In this document: positions 40,513 through 46,696 of the stretch, in pieces
Position numbering within the stretch: the first letter of the stretch is position 1
Layout of the letters: each line of letters begins with the position of its first letter
From: Palaemon carinicauda
Taxonomy: Eukaryota > Arthropoda > Malacostraca > Decapoda > Palaemonidae
Assembly (NCBI RefSeq): GCF_036898095.1
Contig: NC_090763.1
Location: forward strand, 56,736,863-56,800,862
DNA: 64,000 nt
Direction of reading: 5' to 3'
Notes under the pieces: model-generated
Told to the model about the DNA's origin: nothing
Database searches by the model: none
Seen by the model: only the letters and a program-made list of their open reading frames with translations
Translations under genes and position numbers: made by a program

Positions 40513-43500
40513 TACACACACACATATATACTGCTTGCAACAACCTTCCTCCGCTTCCATATAACCTCATCACATTCCACAGCGCTTCCCTATCAACTCT
40601 ATTATACGCTTTCTCCAGATCCATAAATGCAACATACACCTCCTTACCTCTTGCTAAATATTTCTCGCATGTCTGCCTAATTGTAAAAATCTGATTCATA
40701 CATCCCCTACCTCTTCTAAAACCAACCTGTACTTCAAAGATTGCATTCTCTGTTTTATCCTTAATCCTATTAATCAGTAATCTACCCTACACTTTTCCAA
40801 CCACACTCAACAAACTAATACCCCCTGAATTACAACACTCACGCACCTCATGGTCAGTATATATATGCAGGTCAGGTCAGGGGGCAGGTTCTTATTGGGT
40901 TTATATGCGGCGAGGACGAAGGTAGTTACGGCACTGGTTGGTGTGGGCGATCTCCATCACAGCTTAGTCGCAGGTGCATTCCTGCTTTGCTCATCACTGC
41001 TGTCGCAGTGGGTATCTTCATTATCCGATCTGTCTCCCGTGGTTAGAGGAGCGGTGCTCCATCGACAGGTTAGCAGAAGAATCATAGAAAACGTCTTCTA
41101 TAAGATTGATGCTGTTGAGGCAGCTATTATTTTTAAAAAATGATTACAATATTAAAGAGAGTCTCTTTCTCAAGTATTTTTCTAGTGATTCACCTTTTGT
41201 TTCACTTTTCAGTATGGCAGGAAATTTTTCAATACATCAGCTCAACACTGTGAATGTACAGTAGATCTGCATTTGCTGAATCCCTTAATAGAGGTCTAGC
41301 TTAAATTAGTTAATGCTGCAAATCATGGTAGATGAAGTTCAACTTTGACAAAACTCAAAATATGATTATAAGTAGGTCAAGGATAGTGGTTCCTCAACAT
41401 CAAGATCTCTTCTTCACTCAAGGGGTAACCATTGCACTGTAATTGTTCAGTGGTAGTGTATTTCCTGTGAATGAATGAATGATTTGAAGTTCTCTGGTAT
41501 CCTGGCATCGAAGGTCATCGACGCATATTTCTCGTGTCATAAGACGCACCTTTATCCTGAAAAATGCCCCCAAAAATCAAACTGCGCCTTCACAGTCGGA
41601 TAAAGTTGTATGGGGATGTTTGACAACTCTCAAACACTTCAGTAATGACATATAAACACAATTACCATTTATATGTATTAAATAAATTTATTTTGAATGC
41701 ATTTTCTTTATTTAATGAAGGCAACAAGATATTTGTTTTTGTTTTGGTGGGCAGCTGATAACTCGCCATCGACATGCAAACTTACCAACTAATGGTATCC
41801 AAGCAGATGATGCCAGAATGTAAATTTATTACTTGTTTACGCAGTATATTTTGTAATAAAGCAATCTTTTGGTAATGGCTTTGTTGCATAGGTTCCAAAA
41901 TTATACTGATAGTTGTTGCTGAACAGAAACTTGAAAAAAAAACATCTCGATGCAAGTTGAGTGCAGTGTTACGAAGTTAGCTGTAAACTAACTAGAACTA
42001 GAGTTACATAAACTAAAAATATTTCATGTGAAATTTCTTGAGAATTCTTTTCTTGATCAATAATTAATTTTGTATGACATGTGTACATGAGGAATTTGGG
42101 AAATACTGGAATTTTACTTCTCTACCAAAATTTGGTCAGGAGCATTTGGCAATACTGCTTTCATGTAAAAAAAACCACATGAAATTTAACAACTACGACT
42201 GGTTTAGTGGGTTATTACATATGTAATAAAATTGGGATACAGGTGTCCAGCTAATCAATATTTACCTAACACATTTCATAATACACACAAAATGTAAAAA
42301 TTTACTGTGCCAGACGGAAAATCAGACTAGAATTTGCCGACTAGGAATTGGTGTTACGATAGGTTGTAAAATTCTCAATTTCTTCTTTTCCAAAAAATTA
42401 CTTAGCTAAATATAGGGTGCGTCTTACCACTTGTAGCATCTTACGACACAGGAAATATGGTACTTTACTCTAGAAGAGCACTCCAAAATCAGACCATTGT
42501 TCTCTAGTCTTGGGTATTACCATAGCCTCTGTACTGTGGTATTCCATTGTCTTGGGTTAAATTTGTCATATTCTTTTCCTTTCCTCACTGGACTACTGTA
42601 TTTTCCCTGTTGGAGCCCTTGGGCTTATAGCATCCTGCTTTTCCAACTAAAGTTGTAGCTTAGCAAGTAATGTTAATAATGATGTGCTGACTCCCCTACT
42701 GCCACCACCTCAGCAGTGACCAAGGTGACCCGAGGTACCAGCAGGGCCTATTGGAACAGTTACAAGTGCTCACCATTCATTTCTATCCATAGCACACTCT
42801 TTTGCCTCTCTCACATCAATCCTCCTGTCACCTAAGGGTTTCTTCACTCCATCCACCCACCTAAACCTTGGCCTTCCTCTTGCACTTCTCCCAGCAACTC
42901 TTGCATTCATCATCGTCAGCAGACTACCCTTTTCCATCCTCTCTACATAGCTAAACCACCTCTAAATACATATACTGTACAAAAATTTTTATTGCGACTC
43001 CTATGAATTTCTTGCCAGTAAGAGTAAATTTACAGGGAGAGAGACCACATGAAAACATAAATAAAACTTGATTGTCAAGAAATAACTAATCCATCCATGA
43101 TCACGTTTCCCAACTGAAAGATTTACGAATATAAACGATCATCAAATATAGATTATTGTAAAAACAAAATGTTTCATGTTCCACAATACCCGCAAAAGTT
43201 ACAAATTTTTATTTGAACTCTTTACTAAGATCATGTCCTTGCACTGCATATAGCCTCATCAAAAAGTATGCATTCCAAATAATCTTGTTTCATATGATTC
43301 TAAGTTATATTTCTCTGGACAACACTGACCATTGTTCAAGTACAGCCATACAGAAGGCATAATATACATTCATCCGGAATTGATTTTAACGTTTCTAATG
43401 CTGTCTCAATCGAGTTTTTGTATTAATTTTATTCATCTGCACGCAATTTTAACTTTTCAAATGATGTCTCAATAGAGTTTTTGCCTTAATTTTATTCATC

Positions 43501-46500
43501 CGAAACTGATTTTAACGTTTCTAATGCTGTTTCAATAGAGTTTTTGTATTAATTTTATTCTTCTGGAAGTGAATTTAACCCTTTTACCCCCAGGCTTTTT
43601 GGAAATTGCCAACCCTTAACCCCCAAGGGGTTACTTTTTTCCCAGCACATTTTGGGGTATATTTCTTTTAAATTGCTCTAACAGCCTTAATTTTTGTCAT
43701 AGAGATGTCAGGTTGGTCTCATTCTTTTGGAAAATGTCTGAATTTTCTCAAAAAATTATCAAAAATATGAAAAAAATAATTTTTATAGCATTTTATTGCA
43801 AGGACGTACCGGTACGTCCATGGGGGTAAAGGGATGGCTTTTGTGAAACGTACCAGTACGTCCTCTGGGGGTAAAAGGGTTAACATTCCTAATGTCTCAA
43901 TAGAGTTTTTGCATTAATTTGCAAACGGGTATACTAGGCAAGATGCCCATGGATGGTAAATTAGGGGCAATATTTACCTATGGATTCTAGTTTTGCAATA
44001 ATTGTAAAGTATTTTGATGTAGTAGTACAGTATCATAAAATGCAAAAAGAAATAAAAAAAAAGTTCTGAAAAGTTCTACAATTTATGGAGGAGTCACAAT
44101 TTATTTAAACAGTTAATTCAATGCCTAAATTGTTCTTTTCCTACAGTTAGCTCCCCAAAATTCTCCCGAGAGACTATCTTGGGAAAAGGTGGTTGGTAAA
44201 GACCCTATCAATAATCTTCCAAATAATAACATGGAGGCTTTGGATAATGTGCTGAAAGGTAAGATATAGTATTGACATAAGTCTAATGCTGCAGGGATTT
44301 TAAACATATGTTAATATCTAGAAAATTGGCTTCAAAAACTGTTAAGAATTTATCAATGCCTGTGTCACAGTGGTTTAAAGTATGGAATTCTCAGTTTGAC
44401 TGTTTGGTCAGTCATTAACATTTTTTTTTTTTCAGGTAAATACGCATTTTTTGCCAACAAAGAGTACATCATTTATCTCCTGCAGAACATTCTTCCAATA
44501 GAAAAAGCCATGGAAATCGTGGATACAAGAAAAGACTTTTTGCAGAGAGGCATTGGTTTTGGACTTCAAAAGGGCTCTCCATATAGAAAGCTCTTCAACC
44601 ATGTGTGAGTCACTTACTTAAAATTGGACATTGCCTACTTTTGGCCTCCCAATAACCACATTGTCATTTCTTGATTTTTCATAACCCTTTTACCCCCAGG
44701 CTCTTTGGAAATTTCCAACCCTTAACACCCAAGGGTTATTTTTTCCCCAGCACATTTTGCAGTATATATTTTTTTAAATTGCTCTAACAGCCTTAATTTT
44801 TGTCATAGAGAGGTCAGGTTGGTCTCATTCTCTTGGAAAATGCCTGAATTTTTATAGCATTTTTTTTGCAAGGACATACCGGTACGTACATGGGGGTAAA
44901 GGGATGAGTTTTGTGAAACGTACCAGTACGTCCTTTGGGGGTAAAAGGTTTAATATCCATCAGTTAAAAACCTCTGCCAGGCTCCATCTTCATAAAGCTC
45001 AGGAGCATTATAAGTCCTGATGTCATAATGACCCACCAAGTATCAGTGTTCCAACCTTGCTTCTGCATTTATGAATGTATGCCTTTTATGTGCTGCCATT
45101 CCCAAAATTACCTTATAAAAAAAATCATCTCAATAGATCAAGATTCAAGCCGATATATTTCAACTTTGAATACAGATACAAGGTACATACAAGTAAAACA
45201 CAAGATGCTTACACTGACACAGACAGACCACATACAGAACCACATTCCTATTTGCATGGATTTTATTTGATTTGTTGGTGAAGTAATAAACAATAATACT
45301 ACAGCAAGTACTATAACCCAAGCTCAATCAGTATCAATCTAATGTTCAGTTTATATTGATTTCCTTCAACATGGAAATTTCAATTTAATTTTATTTCTAT
45401 TTCACTCCTCAAACGGTACATCAAGCTATTTGGTGGTACAGTATACACTAGAGAGAGTGACTAGAAATAACACCATGGTTTCTTAACCCTTTTACCCCCA
45501 GGCTCTTTGGAAATTTCCAACCCTTAACATCCAGGGGGTTATTTTTTTCCCAGCACATTTTGCAGTATATTTTTTTTAAATTGCTCTAACAGCCTTAATT
45601 TTTGTCATAGAGAGGTCAGGTTGGTCTCACTCTCTTGGAAAATGCCTGAATTTTCTCAAAAAATTATCAAAAATATGAAAAAAAAAAATTTTTATAGCAT
45701 TTTTTTTGCGAGGACGTACCGGTACGTCCATGGGGGTAAAGGGATGGGTTTTGTGAAACATACCAGTACGTCCTTTGGGGGTAAAAGGGTTAATTCTACT
45801 TTCATTTTAGCCAAGTTGACTTAAAAACTTACAATAAGCAGTTCAAAAATTTATAACTTAGGTATTTTTATGTATTCCAGCCTAACTAAAATGACCCAAA
45901 AGGGTCATCTCAATCGTTTGAAGAGAAAGTGGTGGCCCAACATTGACAGAGAACCAGCAGAACCATATCCCATTCCAGGCTTCAATGAGGTAATGTTCTT
46001 TTCCTGATTCAATGCATGATTTCAATTGTTCTTATATTATGCTGTAGAAAAAAAAGCGATGTTTCGGGCAAAAGTCATATGTACTTACAATAAGTTGCAC
46101 CGGACAAAGCTTTGAAGATCTAGACAGATCTTGTGCAGAACAAAGCCTAATTTATTAAGAGTTGCAAGGAATTATTCTGTGTTTTTAGCATGAACTTTAC
46201 TTGGCAAATTCATTGTTTACAGTACTCGGCTCATTGCTGCATTAGATTTATCAAAATATTAATTACATTTTTCAAAATTTGTTTTTGCACCAACTTTTAT
46301 CGAAACGTTTAATGGGCCATAAAACTGAATATATTTGATACAGTTATCTCAAGGAAATTCTTATTCTTTCAAATCTTTCCATTGCAAAGTTCAGGTCCAA
46401 CACTTCATGTTATGCCAATGTAAGAGTTAAACTATACTTTTTAAAACATGAATTAACACTAATTACAGTACATTGATCTCTTATCTCAAACTTCCTAGTT

Positions 46501-46696
46501 GAATATATAAATTATCATCTCATAAATGTAAGTTTCTATAACCCAATATGTGTTTCAGGTATTTACGGTGTTTATCATTTGGGGAAGTGGAGTGATCCTC
46601 TCTCTGATGTTCTGTTTGGGTGAAACTTACTTTAGGAAAAACAGTAAAATGCATTCGGATATCATCGAAGATATATGGTCTTCAAACGTAAAATAA
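19326..46696 (+). CDS. Divergent ionotropic receptor (IR, variant ionotropic glutamate receptor), complete 14-exon gene
   Basis: I joined 14 exons by eye: 19326-19512, 21506-21617, 22231-22369, 22517-22636, 22932-23135, 23667-23770, 24380-24550, 25486-25595, 32863-32973, 39958-40175, 44147-44258, 44436-44604, 45881-45989 and 46559-46696. They total 2,004 nt (667 residues plus stop); all introns are GT-AG and every phase matches. The start is the first ATG after an in-frame TAG at 19317, followed by a basic then hydrophobic signal-like stretch (residues 1-34). A short amino-terminal domain (about 35-250) leads to ligand-binding lobe S1 (about 250-350). Then come M1 (370-391), a pore loop ending HVQQ (416-419), M3 (434-456, [12 protein letters not shown]), lobe S2 (460-620), M4 (623-647) and a short cytoplasmic tail. 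The M3 segment replaces the iGluR SYTANLAAF signature, as in IRs. The family forms ligand-gated cation channels in chemosensory neurons. The ligand and the named IR subfamily are not resolved; IR75-like or crustacean-specific is my guess. Confidence 0.9.
19764..21327. mobile_element. 1.56-kb foldback element in IR intron 1
   Basis: The left end TAATGGTCTGTCCCCC and the right end GGGGGAAAACAGACCATTA are complements, and the arms stay complementary to a centre near 20,550. Each arm holds, in mirror order, TTCCCC/GGGGAA short palindromes, a CCCCGGCTAGGGGTTGTG-type GC-rich part, the stretch GTTCTGTACC, and an (AT)n array (20279-20356 and 20739-20837). No coding sequence is recognisable. The arm difference near 19980-20110, where the left arm has extra copies of a roughly 40-bp CTTGCCCC repeat, is an expansion on one side. 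Confidence 0.75.
19975..20115 (+). repeat. GC-rich tandem repeat, about 40-bp unit, in left arm of the foldback
   Basis: Three units read GGGTCCGGGGGCTTGCCCC or close variants, followed by GGCTAGGGGTTGTGACCTGG. The right arm (about 21030-21075) carries one unit only. Confidence 0.7.
21506..21617 (+). CDS. IR exon 2
   Basis: 112 nt between a TTTTAG acceptor and a GTAGTG donor, phase 1 in and phase 2 out. It is exactly what is needed to join exon 1 to exon 3; without it the join gives a stop. Encodes [19 protein letters not shown] and onward, a plausible amino-terminal-domain helix. It is too short to stand out as an open reading frame and was found from phase. Confidence 0.75.
22231..22369 (+). 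CDS. IR exon 3
   Basis: 139 nt after a GCAG acceptor, ending before GTAATT. Phase 2 in, phase 0 out. Encodes [19 protein letters not shown] through [13 protein letters not shown], part of the amino-terminal domain. Confidence 0.85.
22517..22636 (+). CDS. IR exon 4
   Basis: 120 nt, phase 0 on both sides, acceptor TTCCAG and donor GTAAAA. Encodes [20 protein letters not shown] and onward, ending YIDSE. The W-L-L-I and YIDSE segments match the usual layout of an IR amino-terminal domain. Confidence 0.88.
22745..22822. repeat. (AT)n microsatellite in IR intron 4
   Basis: About 78 bp of AT between exons 4 and 5. Confidence 0.95.
22932..23135 (+). CDS. IR exon 5: end of amino-terminal domain and linker to S1
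   Basis: 204 nt, phase 0 on both sides, acceptor TTTAG and donor GTGAGT. Ends with [18 protein letters not shown]. The RR-x-L-x-G-x-x-L-R motif is the typical lead-in to lobe S1 in divergent IRs. Confidence 0.9.
23667..23770 (+). CDS. IR exon 6: S1 start
   Basis: 104 nt, acceptor TTGTAG and donor GTAAGT, phase 0 in and phase 2 out. Encodes [13 protein letters not shown] through [16 protein letters not shown]. The GY-x-VD-x-W pattern corresponds to the G-x-x-x-D-L helix of iGluR S1. Confidence 0.9.
23934..23991. repeat. (GA)n microsatellite in IR intron 6
   Basis: 58 bp of GA. Confidence 0.95.
24380..24550 (+). CDS. IR exon 7: S1 core with ligand-binding arginine
   Basis: 171 nt, acceptor TTGCAG and donor GTGAGA. 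Contains [19 protein letters not shown] and [15 protein letters not shown]. Arg332 aligns by eye with the arginine that holds the ligand alpha-carboxylate in iGluRs (APLTIT-x-x-R-x-x-x-IDF). Confidence 0.92.
25486..25595 (+). CDS. IR exon 8: S1 end and start of M1
   Basis: 110 nt, acceptor CCCAG and donor GTAAGA, phase 2 in and phase 1 out. Encodes [19 protein letters not shown] and then the first part of M1. The LYIRRP and [10 protein letters not shown] segments match the iGluR pre-M1 pattern (I-x-x-x-x-P ... L-x-P-F-x-x-x-x-W). Confidence 0.9.
25796..25970 (+). repeat. Left inverted terminal repeat of the DIRS element
   Basis: The stretch from CCGGTGAATATATAATAGC to CAATTTCTTCTC is repeated in reverse complement at 32040-32200 with almost no differences. 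The outermost 20-30 bp differ between the two ends, as expected for DIRS elements. Confidence 0.85.
26100..28860 (+). pseudogene. Degenerate 5' coding part of the DIRS element (gag-like region)
   Basis: This part lies between the left repeat and the reverse transcriptase. Only short open stretches remain (27195-27533, 27549-27836, 27968-28258) in shifting frames. Higher GC than the flanks and many arginine, serine and proline codons fit a worn gag-like ORF. I see no recognisable zinc knuckle. It includes a tandem 66-bp repeat. Confidence 0.45.
28073..28204 (+). repeat. Tandem repeat, two 66-bp units, within the DIRS element
   Basis: Units at 28073-28138 and 28139-28204 both read GCACCTGTTGTTGTTGACAG and onward and are near identical. 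The period is a multiple of three, so it would insert 22 residues without changing frame. Confidence 0.85.
28960..30598 (+). pseudogene. DIRS reverse transcriptase and RNase H, frameshifted with an internal deletion
   Basis: The N-terminal RT part ([20 protein letters not shown], then [21 protein letters not shown]) is in one frame up to about 29130. The catalytic YLDDWLL motif and the rest lie in the next frame (29105-30598). The usual stretch between VGYQF and the YLDD box, about 35 residues including the FGLSTAP-like motif, is absent. The RT is therefore broken by a deletion and a frameshift. RNase H follows with [10 protein letters not shown] (first Asp), INSKELLA (Glu), [11 protein letters not shown] (Asp) and [12 protein letters not shown]. 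This frame then overlaps the recombinase ORF, as is usual for DIRS elements. Confidence 0.85.
30390..31497 (+). CDS. DIRS tyrosine recombinase (integrase)
   Basis: C-terminal part of a long open frame that ends with TAA at 31497. The N-terminal SAM-like core-binding part is [20 protein letters not shown] through [14 protein letters not shown]. The catalytic part has the first Arg in [13 protein letters not shown], the HEVRAVATS box (His and second Arg) and [10 protein letters not shown] with the nucleophilic Tyr. The R-H-x-x-R-Y set appears complete. The enzyme would integrate the circular cDNA. The same frame is open upstream across the RT/RNase H region, but there it is only the shadow of the RT frame. 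The true start is unknown, so I place it near 30390. The ORF is intact even though the RT next to it is broken. Confidence 0.8.
31900..31990. repeat. Internal complementary region of the DIRS element
   Basis: Contains CTATTATATATTCACCGGC and TAAGTTAAATATTTAAAAATG, the complement of the left end. This is joined directly to GATATTTTAATTATAAAATA and TTTTTGAATATACTTACCC, the complement of the right end. This region is the template that restores the ends of the cDNA in DIRS replication. Confidence 0.85.
32040..32234 (-). repeat. Right inverted terminal repeat of the DIRS element
   Basis: Reverse complement of the left repeat, with an extra AT-rich outer part (GTAAGTATATTC onward) that is mirrored in the internal complementary region. 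Confidence 0.85.
32863..32973 (+). CDS. IR exon 9: rest of M1 and pore loop
   Basis: 111 nt, acceptor CAACAG and donor GTAATT, phase 1 in and phase 1 out. Completes M1 ([10 protein letters not shown]) and encodes the re-entrant pore loop [16 protein letters not shown]. It lies 7.3 kb from exon 8 because the DIRS element sits in the intron. Confidence 0.92.
33125..34420 (-). pseudogene. LINE reverse-transcriptase fragment (family L1 of this window), IR intron 9
   Basis: The minus strand encodes, with frameshifts, FTDDTVLVA (RT catalytic box with Thr in place of Ala), [20 protein letters not shown] and a [18 protein letters not shown] segment. The 3' end CCCCAAAATTGGGGAAGCGC is followed by an (ATAG)n-type tail. 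The same family occurs at 40531, 42690 and 61930. Confidence 0.75.
35464..35521. repeat. (GA)n array, left subterminal part of the Tigger element
   Basis: 58 bp, followed by ATTGTTTTACGTACGTAAAT. Mirrors the (CT)n at 38155. Confidence 0.95.
35731..35782. repeat. Perfect 13-bp hairpin just past the Tigger transposase stop
   Basis: CTGCACAGTAGAA (35731-35743) and TTCTACTGTGCAG (35770-35782) are perfect complements with a 26-nt loop of GATGAT repeats. It sits 15 nt downstream of the transposase stop in transcription terms. Confidence 0.7.
35797..37677 (-). CDS. Tigger/pogo-type DDE transposase (TIGD-like), 626 aa, intact
   Basis: Starts ATG at 37677 and ends TAA at 35797. An N-terminal basic tail ([19 protein letters not shown]) is followed by a CENP-B/psq helix-turn-helix ([35 protein letters not shown], residues about 20-60). 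A second CENPB-type DNA-binding part (about 75-180) contains [13 protein letters not shown]. The DDE domain shows the first Asp in [18 protein letters not shown], the second in [11 protein letters not shown] and the third in [19 protein letters not shown], so all three acidic residues are present (DDD form, as in pogo and Tigger). The C-terminal part is acidic and low in complexity ([18 protein letters not shown], repeated [12 protein letters not shown]). Length and order match TIGD proteins. It cuts and pastes its own element at TA sites. No frameshift or stop is visible, so it may be recent or still active. Confidence 0.93.
   Translation of the reverse strand: MPPKRSASSKAGSEPKRHRRMMTIAEKVTLLDMLKDGRSYAAAGRHFGINESTVRYIKKDEANIRKTAAITFSRSAKRVVTTRNKTIVRMEGALAVWIADCRKKNIALDTNTIQTKALSLYENFAAKEPKDDDGNHAEDDDDADDPQPGTSTDSQPQKRFSASKGWFAKFQKRFALKSVSLHGESASADTAAAETYVNQTFKNIIAEGGYKPEQVFNMDETGLFWKRMPSRTFLFKEEAKASGFKAFKDRVTLVMCGNAAGFLLKPGLIYKSKNPRALKNKNKNLLPVYWMHNQKAWITKMLTSNWFHQCFIPQVHEYLLEKGLPFKILLLMDNAGGHATDLSREGVQVEFLPPNTTSLIQPMDQGVIRAFKALYTKNTLADLVACVDVAQDDEDEDFNLKAYWRQYTIATCLQNIQKALQEMKPATVNASWKKLWPDIVYDDKGFTPSEIQHSAIRKSVQLAAIIGGDGFGDMTTEDVDELLDCHSQPLTDADLEDLTKSASEEESEGTQEETQENVEETGLTLERLAKFCNHIKEAKEMLQEWDEDMVRSMQFSNKVDDIMTPYRMLFDRKKKQRQQLPITMFFQPRKKEPVPPASTPSEEIEEVSQEEVEEVSQEKTPPSEET
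38036..38212. repeat. (AAT)n and (CT)n arrays, right subterminal part of the Tigger element
   Basis: AAT repeats with AAC variants at 38036-38130, then AATTTACGTACGCTATTTTA, then 58 bp of CT (38155-38212). Confidence 0.95.
38946..39346. repeat. 46-bp tandem repeat interrupted by MITE copy 1
   Basis: TTAATAAGTTTATTGTGCAA starts at 38946 and again at 39297. The TTAA starts fall at 38946, 38992, 39297 and 39343, so both flanking units are exactly 46 bp long. The second unit differs from the first by few bases. Confidence 0.8.
38992..39300. mobile_element. TTAA-flanked MITE, copy 1
   Basis: About 301 bp between TTAA duplicates, with ends CCCTTTTACCCCCAGGC and GGGGTTAAAAGGG (terminal inverted repeats). 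Contains palindromic GGACGTAC-type motifs near the right end. It is inserted at a TTAA inside a 46-bp tandem repeat (see separate entry). No coding capacity; the TTAA target suggests a piggyBac- or Kolobok-type source. Confidence 0.85.
39958..40175 (+). CDS. IR exon 10: M3 and start of S2
   Basis: 218 nt, acceptor TTCAG and donor GTAAGT, phase 1 in and phase 0 out. Encodes the SGKIVFF linker, M3 with [12 protein letters not shown], and S2 from [18 protein letters not shown]. It lies 7.0 kb from exon 9 because of the LINE, Tigger and MITE insertions between them. Confidence 0.93.
40440..40510. repeat. (AT)n microsatellite in IR intron 10
   Basis: About 70 bp of AT with CAGT breaks, next to the LINE fragment at 40531. 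Confidence 0.95.
40531..40855 (-). pseudogene. LINE reverse-transcriptase fragment, family L1, palm part
   Basis: The minus strand reads [20 protein letters not shown] then [29 protein letters not shown] is the first catalytic Asp box of RT. Truncated on both sides; the (AT)n array begins next to it. Confidence 0.75.
41397..42672 (+). repeat. Family A repeat, copy 5 (sense), split by a DNA transposon
   Basis: The 5' part at 41397-41475 (TCACTCAAGGGGTAACC, TGTAATTGTTCAGTGG) and the 3' part at 42466-42672 (GAAGAGCACTCCAAAATC to TTGTAGCTTAGCAAGTAATG) line up with the continuous copy at 48150. Confidence 0.7.
41524..42459. mobile_element. Non-autonomous DNA transposon (about 0.94 kb) inserted in a family A repeat
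   Basis: The left end ATATTTCTCGTGTCATAAGA, then CGCACC, is mirrored by the right end TCTTACGACACAGGAAATAT. GGTGCGTCTTACCAC lies just inside the right end. The two halves of a family A repeat lie outside it (41397-41475 and 42466-42672). No open frame of note; the exact borders and target duplication are uncertain. Confidence 0.6.
42690..42975 (-). pseudogene. LINE fragment, family L1, 3' part
   Basis: The plus strand reads CTACTGCCACCACCTCAGCA to ACATAGCTAAACCACCTC. It matches the 33300-33590 and 62130-62370 copies in the same orientation. Both ends are truncated. Confidence 0.7.
43371..43922. repeat. 63-bp minisatellite interrupted by MITE copy 2
   Basis: Units begin at 43371, 43434, 43497 and 43560 with exact 63-bp spacing. 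The core is TTTCTAATGCTGTCTCAAT then GAGTTTTTGTATTAATTTTA. The fourth unit is broken at its TTAA by the MITE and resumes at 43884. Confidence 0.85.
43575..43883. mobile_element. TTAA-flanked MITE, copy 2
   Basis: Same family and ends as the copy at 38992. It holds the perfect 18-bp palindrome GGACGTACCGGTACGTCC near 43802. It is inserted in the fourth unit of a 63-bp minisatellite, exactly at a TTAA. Confidence 0.88.
44147..44258 (+). CDS. IR exon 11: S2
   Basis: 112 nt, acceptor CTACAG and donor GTAAGA, phase 0 in and phase 1 out. Encodes [17 protein letters not shown] through MEALDNVLK. The MEALDNVLK end plus the GKYAFF of exon 12 matches the x-V-x-x-G-x-YAF helix and strand of iGluR S2. 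Confidence 0.88.
44436..44604 (+). CDS. IR exon 12: S2
   Basis: 169 nt, acceptor TTTCAG and donor GTGAGT, phase 1 in and phase 2 out. Encodes [16 protein letters not shown] and [15 protein letters not shown]. The G-x-x-KGSP-Y-x-x-x-FN motif is typical of IR S2. Confidence 0.93.
44681..44953. mobile_element. TTAA MITE, copy 3, internally shortened
   Basis: Same family, 273 bp, in IR intron 12. The left target reads ATAA instead of TTAA. Compared with the other copies it lacks about 40 bp after TGCCTGAATTTT, where the others read CTCAAAAAATTATC. Confidence 0.8.
45483..45793. mobile_element. TTAA-flanked MITE, copy 4
   Basis: Same family, 311 bp including both TTAA, in IR intron 12 only 530 bp from copy 3 and in the same orientation. 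Holds the GGACGTACCGGTACGTCC palindrome with one change near its start (CGAGGACGTACC). Confidence 0.85.
45881..45989 (+). CDS. IR exon 13: end of S2
   Basis: 109 nt, acceptor TTCCAG and donor GTAATG, phase 2 in and phase 0 out. Encodes [19 protein letters not shown], the conserved K-M-x-x-x-G-x-x-x-R-L-x-x-x-WWP segment before M4, then [15 protein letters not shown]. Confidence 0.93.
46559..46696 (+). CDS. IR exon 14: M4 and stop
   Basis: 138 nt, acceptor TTTCAG, phase 0. Encodes M4 ([20 protein letters not shown]), GETYFRKN, a 20-residue tail, and TAA at 46694-46696. Confidence 0.9.
   Translation, partial: VFTVFIIWGSGVILSLMFCLGETYFRKNSKMHSDIIEDIWSSNVK

Noticed and set aside
43371..43922. 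Regular 63-bp spacing as a CRISPR-like array
   Set aside because: The whole unit is repeated with gradual divergence, so there are no unique spacers. The genome is eukaryotic; it is a minisatellite.
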